Both the position numbers and the translations under genes were made by a program. A stretch of 64,000 nt of DNA from Delphinus delphis (lineage: Eukaryota > Chordata > Mammalia > Artiodactyla > Delphinidae): contig NC_082694.2 in NCBI RefSeq assembly GCF_949987515.2, forward strand, positions 37,592,451 through 37,656,450, given 5' to 3'. Of this stretch, positions 60,879 through 64,000 are shown in pieces. The notes under the pieces were generated by a model, which was given only the letters and a program-made list of their open reading frames with translations, did no database searches and was not told where the DNA came from. Positions within the stretch are counted from its first letter, which is position 1; the number at the start of each line of letters is the position of its first letter.

Positions 60879-61946
60879 TAAACTAACTTTTAATATAAAG
60901 ACACATATAGATTAAAAGGAAGGGATGGAAAAGATATGCCATGTTAACACTAATCAAAAAAAGCTGGAGTAGCTATAGTAATTTCAGACAAAGCAGACTT
61001 TACAGCAAGGAATATTAACAGAGATAAAGAGGGGCATTACATAATGATAAAGGGGTCAGTTCTCCAAGAAGACATAACATTCTCTAATTTGTATGAGCCT
61101 AACAACAGAGCATCAAAATATATGAGACAAAAACTGATAGAACTGTAAAGAGAACTGGATGAATTTACTATTATAGCTGAAGATTTCCATACACCTCTAT
61201 CAGGAATTAAAAGATCAGCTGGCAAAATATCAGGTAAGGACACAGTTGAACTGAAAAGCACCATCGATCAACTGGATCTATAGAATACTTCATCCAACCA
61301 GAGCAGAAATACACATTCTTCTCAAGCTCACATATAACATTCACCAAGACAGAACATATCCTGGGCCATAAAACACATCTTAACAAATTTTTAAAAATTG
61401 AAATCATACAAGGTATGCTCTCATACATGATAGAACGAAATTAGAAATAAATAACCGATAGCTAGAAAACCAAAAAAAACTTGGAGATTAAACAGTGAAC
61501 TTCTAAACAACAGATGTGTCAAAGGAGTCTCAAGAGAAATTTTAAAATATTGAACAAATAAAAATGAAAATGTAACTTATTAAAAGTCGTGGGAACCAGA
61601 AAACCAGTGCTTAGAAGGAAATTAATGGCATTGAATGCACAATACTGAAAAAGAAGAAAGATCTAAAATCATTAATCTAAGCTTCCAATTTAGGAAACTA
61701 GAAAAGAGCAAAGTAAATCCAAAGTAAGCAGAAGGAAAGAAATAATAAAAATTAGAGCAGAAATCAATGAAACTGAAAACAGGAAATCAACCAAAACCAA
61801 AAGTGGATTCTTTGAAAAGATCAATAAAATTGATACATTTCTAGCCAGGTTAACAAGAAAAAAAAAGAGTAAACAAATTACTAATACTAGAAATGAAAGT
61901 GGGCCCATCAGTACTGATTCTATAGACATTAAAAAGATACTAAAGG

Positions 61947-62289
61947 GGGGCTTCCCTGGTGGTACAGTGGTTAAGAATCCACCTGCCAGTGCAGGGCACA
62001 CGGGTTCGAGCCCTGGTCCACGAAGATCCCACATGCCGCGGAGCAACTAAACCCGCGTGCCACAGCTACTGAGCCCGCAGGCCACAACTACTGAAGCCCG
62101 CGTGCCTAGAGCCCATGCTCCACAACAAGAGAAGCCACCGCAATGAGAAGCCTGCACACAATGAAGAGTAGCCCCCACTCACTGCAACTAGAGAAAGCCT
62201 GCATGCAGCAACGAAGACCCAACACAGCCAAAATAAATAAATAAATAAATATTTAAAAAATTGTGAATCACTACGTTTAAAAAAAAAAA
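61947..62289 (+). mobile_element. CHR SINE, long form (first of a three-SINE block)
   Basis: gggcttccctggtggtacag to cagccaaaataaataaataa, with a tail that includes a few L1-like bases (attgtgaatcactacg). The duplication atactaaagg at 61937-61946 recurs only at 62908-62917, beyond all three SINEs. Confidence 0.9.
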
Positions 62290-62560
62290 GGGCTTCCCTA
62301 GTGGTGCAGTGGTTGGGAGTCTGCCTGCCGATGCAGGGGACGCGGGTTTGTGCCCCGGTCCCGGAGGATCCCGCGTGCCGCAGAGCGGCTGGGCCTGTGA
62401 GCCGCAGCTGGGCCTGTGAGCCATGGCCGCGCCTGTGAGCCATGGCCGCGCCTGTGAGCCATGGCCGCTGAGCCTGCACGTCCGGAGCCTGTGCTCCGCA
62501 GCGGGAGAGGCCGCAACAGTGAGAGGCCCGCGTACCGCAAAAAATAAATAAATAAATAAA
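62290..62560 (+). mobile_element. CHR SINE, short form with internal expansion (second of three)
   Basis: Short-form body enlarged by a 19-base tandem repeat (see next entry). Its tail is AAAT-rich, like its neighbours, instead of a pure A run. Confidence 0.9.
62389..62468 (+). repeat. Minisatellite-like expansion inside a SINE
   Basis: The unit gcctgtgagccatggccgc (19 bases) is present about three times, after two further diverged units (gggcctgtgagccgcagct). Confidence 0.9.
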
Positions 62561-62884
62561 GGGCTTCCCTTGTGGCACAGTGGTTAAGAATTTGCCCGCC
62601 AATGCAGGGGACACGGGTTCGAGCCCTGGTCCGGCAAGATCCCACATGCTGCTGAGCAACTAAGCCAATGTGCCACAAGTACTGAGCCTGCGCTCCAGAG
62701 CCCGCGAGCCACAACTCCTGAAGCCTGGGCACCTAGAGCCCGTGCTCTGCAACAAGAGAAGCCACCGCAATGTGAAGCCCGTGCACCGCAACAAAGAGTA
62801 GCCTCCGCTCATCGCAACTAGAGAAAGCCTGCGCACAGCAACAAAGACCCAACGCAGCCAAAAATAAATAAATAAAATAAATAA
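62561..62884 (+). mobile_element. CHR SINE, long form (third of three)
   Basis: gggcttcccttgtggcacag to cagccaaaaataaataaat. It directly abuts the second SINE. Confidence 0.9.
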
Positions 62885-63353
62885 TTTTTTTAAATACCTT
62901 AAAAAATATACTAAAGGAATATTATGAACAACTCTGTGCCCATGAATTTCATTACCTAGATAAAGCAGACCAATTTCCTGAAAGACACAATCTACTAAAC
63001 CCCCTATAATGAGAAATGGGTAAGCTGAATAGTCCTGTGTCTATTAAAGAAATTGAATTAATAATAAACAGCCTTCTAAAACAGAAAGCACCAGGCCCAG
63101 AAGGGTTCACTGGTGAATTCTACCACACATTTAAGGAAGAAATTATACTAATTCTCCAGACAATCTCTTCCAAAAAATAAAAGCTGAGAGAATACTTCTT
63201 AACTCATTCTATGAGGCCAGCATTACTGTAATACTCAAACCAAAGGCATTATAAGAAAGGAAAACTAAATACCAACATCCCTCATGAACACAGATGCAAA
63301 AATCCTCAAGAAAATATTAGTAAATTAAATCCAATAATGCATTTTAAAAAAAC

Positions 63354-63567
63354 GGGCTTCCCTGGTGGCGCAGTGGTTGAGAGTCCGCCTGCCGATGCAG
63401 GGGACATGGGTTCGTGCCCCGGTCCAGGAAGATCCCACATGCTGTGGAGCGGCTAGGCCCGTGAGCCGTGGCCGCTGAGCCTGCGCGTCTGGAGCCTGTG
63501 CTCTGCAACAGGAGAGCCCACAACAGTGAGAGGCCCGCGTACCACAAAAAAAAAAACAAAAAAAAAT
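63354..63567 (+). mobile_element. CHR SINE, short form, inside L1
   Basis: gggcttccctggtggcgcag to cgcgtaccac and an A-rich tail, splitting the L1 reverse-transcriptase region. I could not fix the duplication because the flanks are A-rich. Confidence 0.92.
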
Positions 63568-64000
63568 ACACACTACAACCAGGTGGATTTATTCCAGGTA
63601 TGCAAGTCTGGTTCAATATTTGAAAATCAATTAATGTAATCCATCACATCAACAGACTAAAAAAGAAAAATTACATGATCATATCATTAGATACCAAAAA
63701 AAGCATCTAACAAAATCCAACACTCATTCATAGTAAAAACTCTCAGCTAACTAGGAGTAGAGGGGAGTTTCCTCAACTTGGTACAGAACATCTACAAAAA
63801 AACTATAACACCATATATAATGGTGAGAAACTGGATGCTTTCCCAGTAAGATCAGGAACAAGGCAAGGATGTCCACTCTCACCACTCCTATTCAAATCAT
63901 ACTGGAAGTCCTAGCTAATGCAGTAAGATAAGAAAGGAAAATAAAATGTATACAGGTTGGGAGAGAAGAAATAAAACTATATTTGTTTACACATGACGTG

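Larger units (their letters stand above)
21699..64000 (-). other. EHBP1: EHBP1 upstream intron, at least 42 kb, open at window end
   Basis: The sequence upstream of exon 21641-21698 on the gene strand holds no exon I can recognise, so this is probably one long intron. It is packed with L1, SINE, L2, MIR and DNA-transposon remains, listed separately. The start-codon exon could have been missed, since it would be short and I could only search by eye. Confidence 0.6.
58965..64000 (+). mobile_element. Long decayed L1, ORF1 to ORF2, open at window end
   Basis: ORF1 coiled-coil region (about 59120-59500), ORF1 C-terminal region (about 59640-60070), and ORF2 endonuclease (60925-61440) through to the reverse transcriptase (aaggatgtccactctcaccactcc near 63870), where the window ends. 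Many stops and shifts. Carries five CHR SINEs. Confidence 0.85.

Noticed and set aside
61690..62732. Long minus-strand open frames in the SINE block
   Set aside because: They are translations of GC-rich SINE sequence; similar peptides appear at every CHR copy.
63344..63616. Minus-strand open frames at the last SINE
   Set aside because: Same SINE-derived peptide as elsewhere, so not a gene.
1..64000. CRISPR array, operon or phage-like system
   Set aside because: No regularly spaced repeats with unique spacers and no bacterial genes. Exons, SINEs and L1s show a mammalian genome.

Overview
The window is mammalian nuclear DNA from a cetacean, most likely a toothed whale. Two things support this. 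First, young tRNA-Glu-derived CHR SINEs (starting with GGGCTTCCCTGGTGGCGCAG) recur throughout, many with intact target-site duplications. Second, L1 elements have the cetartiodactyl type of 5' end. There are no prokaryotic genes, no CRISPR array and no complete stand-alone gene.

The host gene is EHBP1 (EH domain-binding protein 1), read on the minus strand. Three short coding exons of its N-terminal C2-type (NT-C2) domain lie at 21641-21698, 13013-13108 and 1150-1203, in transcript order. All have proper splice sites, keep one reading frame and are consecutive in the protein. The introns between them are 8.5 kb and 11.8 kb. The intron upstream (21699 to the window end) runs at least 42 kb with no exon that I could recognise. 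Everything else is intronic and mostly retrotransposon-derived.

1-13 kb: after exon 1150-1203 (minus strand) comes a 7.5-kb insertion (1742-9294). It holds a nearly full-length L1 (5'UTR, open ORF1, broken ORF2, 3'UTR) plus about 0.5 kb of unrelated sequence ending in its own AATAAA and poly(A). Nested duplications show this is best read as an L1 3' transduction into an older L1 tail. 13-22 kb: mostly unique or ancient intron sequence, an unassigned old repeat, MIRs, two extremely short L1 tails and a few SINEs. 22-32 kb: CHR SINEs, L2, old L1 pieces and MIRs. 32-43 kb: layered L1 fragments on both strands. 43-51 kb: old L1 with a Tigger-like DNA transposon, a SINE and a small antisense L1 inserted into it. 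51-59 kb: L3/CR1, a probable hAT fragment, MIRs, SINEs and old L1 tails. 59-64 kb: a long decayed L1 that runs off the window end, carrying five CHR SINEs, three of them head to tail.

Fifteen of seventeen SINEs and most L1 pieces lie on the plus strand, antisense to EHBP1. The sequence shows no new multi-gene system. The most interesting item is the transducing L1 with its two nested pairs of target-site duplications.
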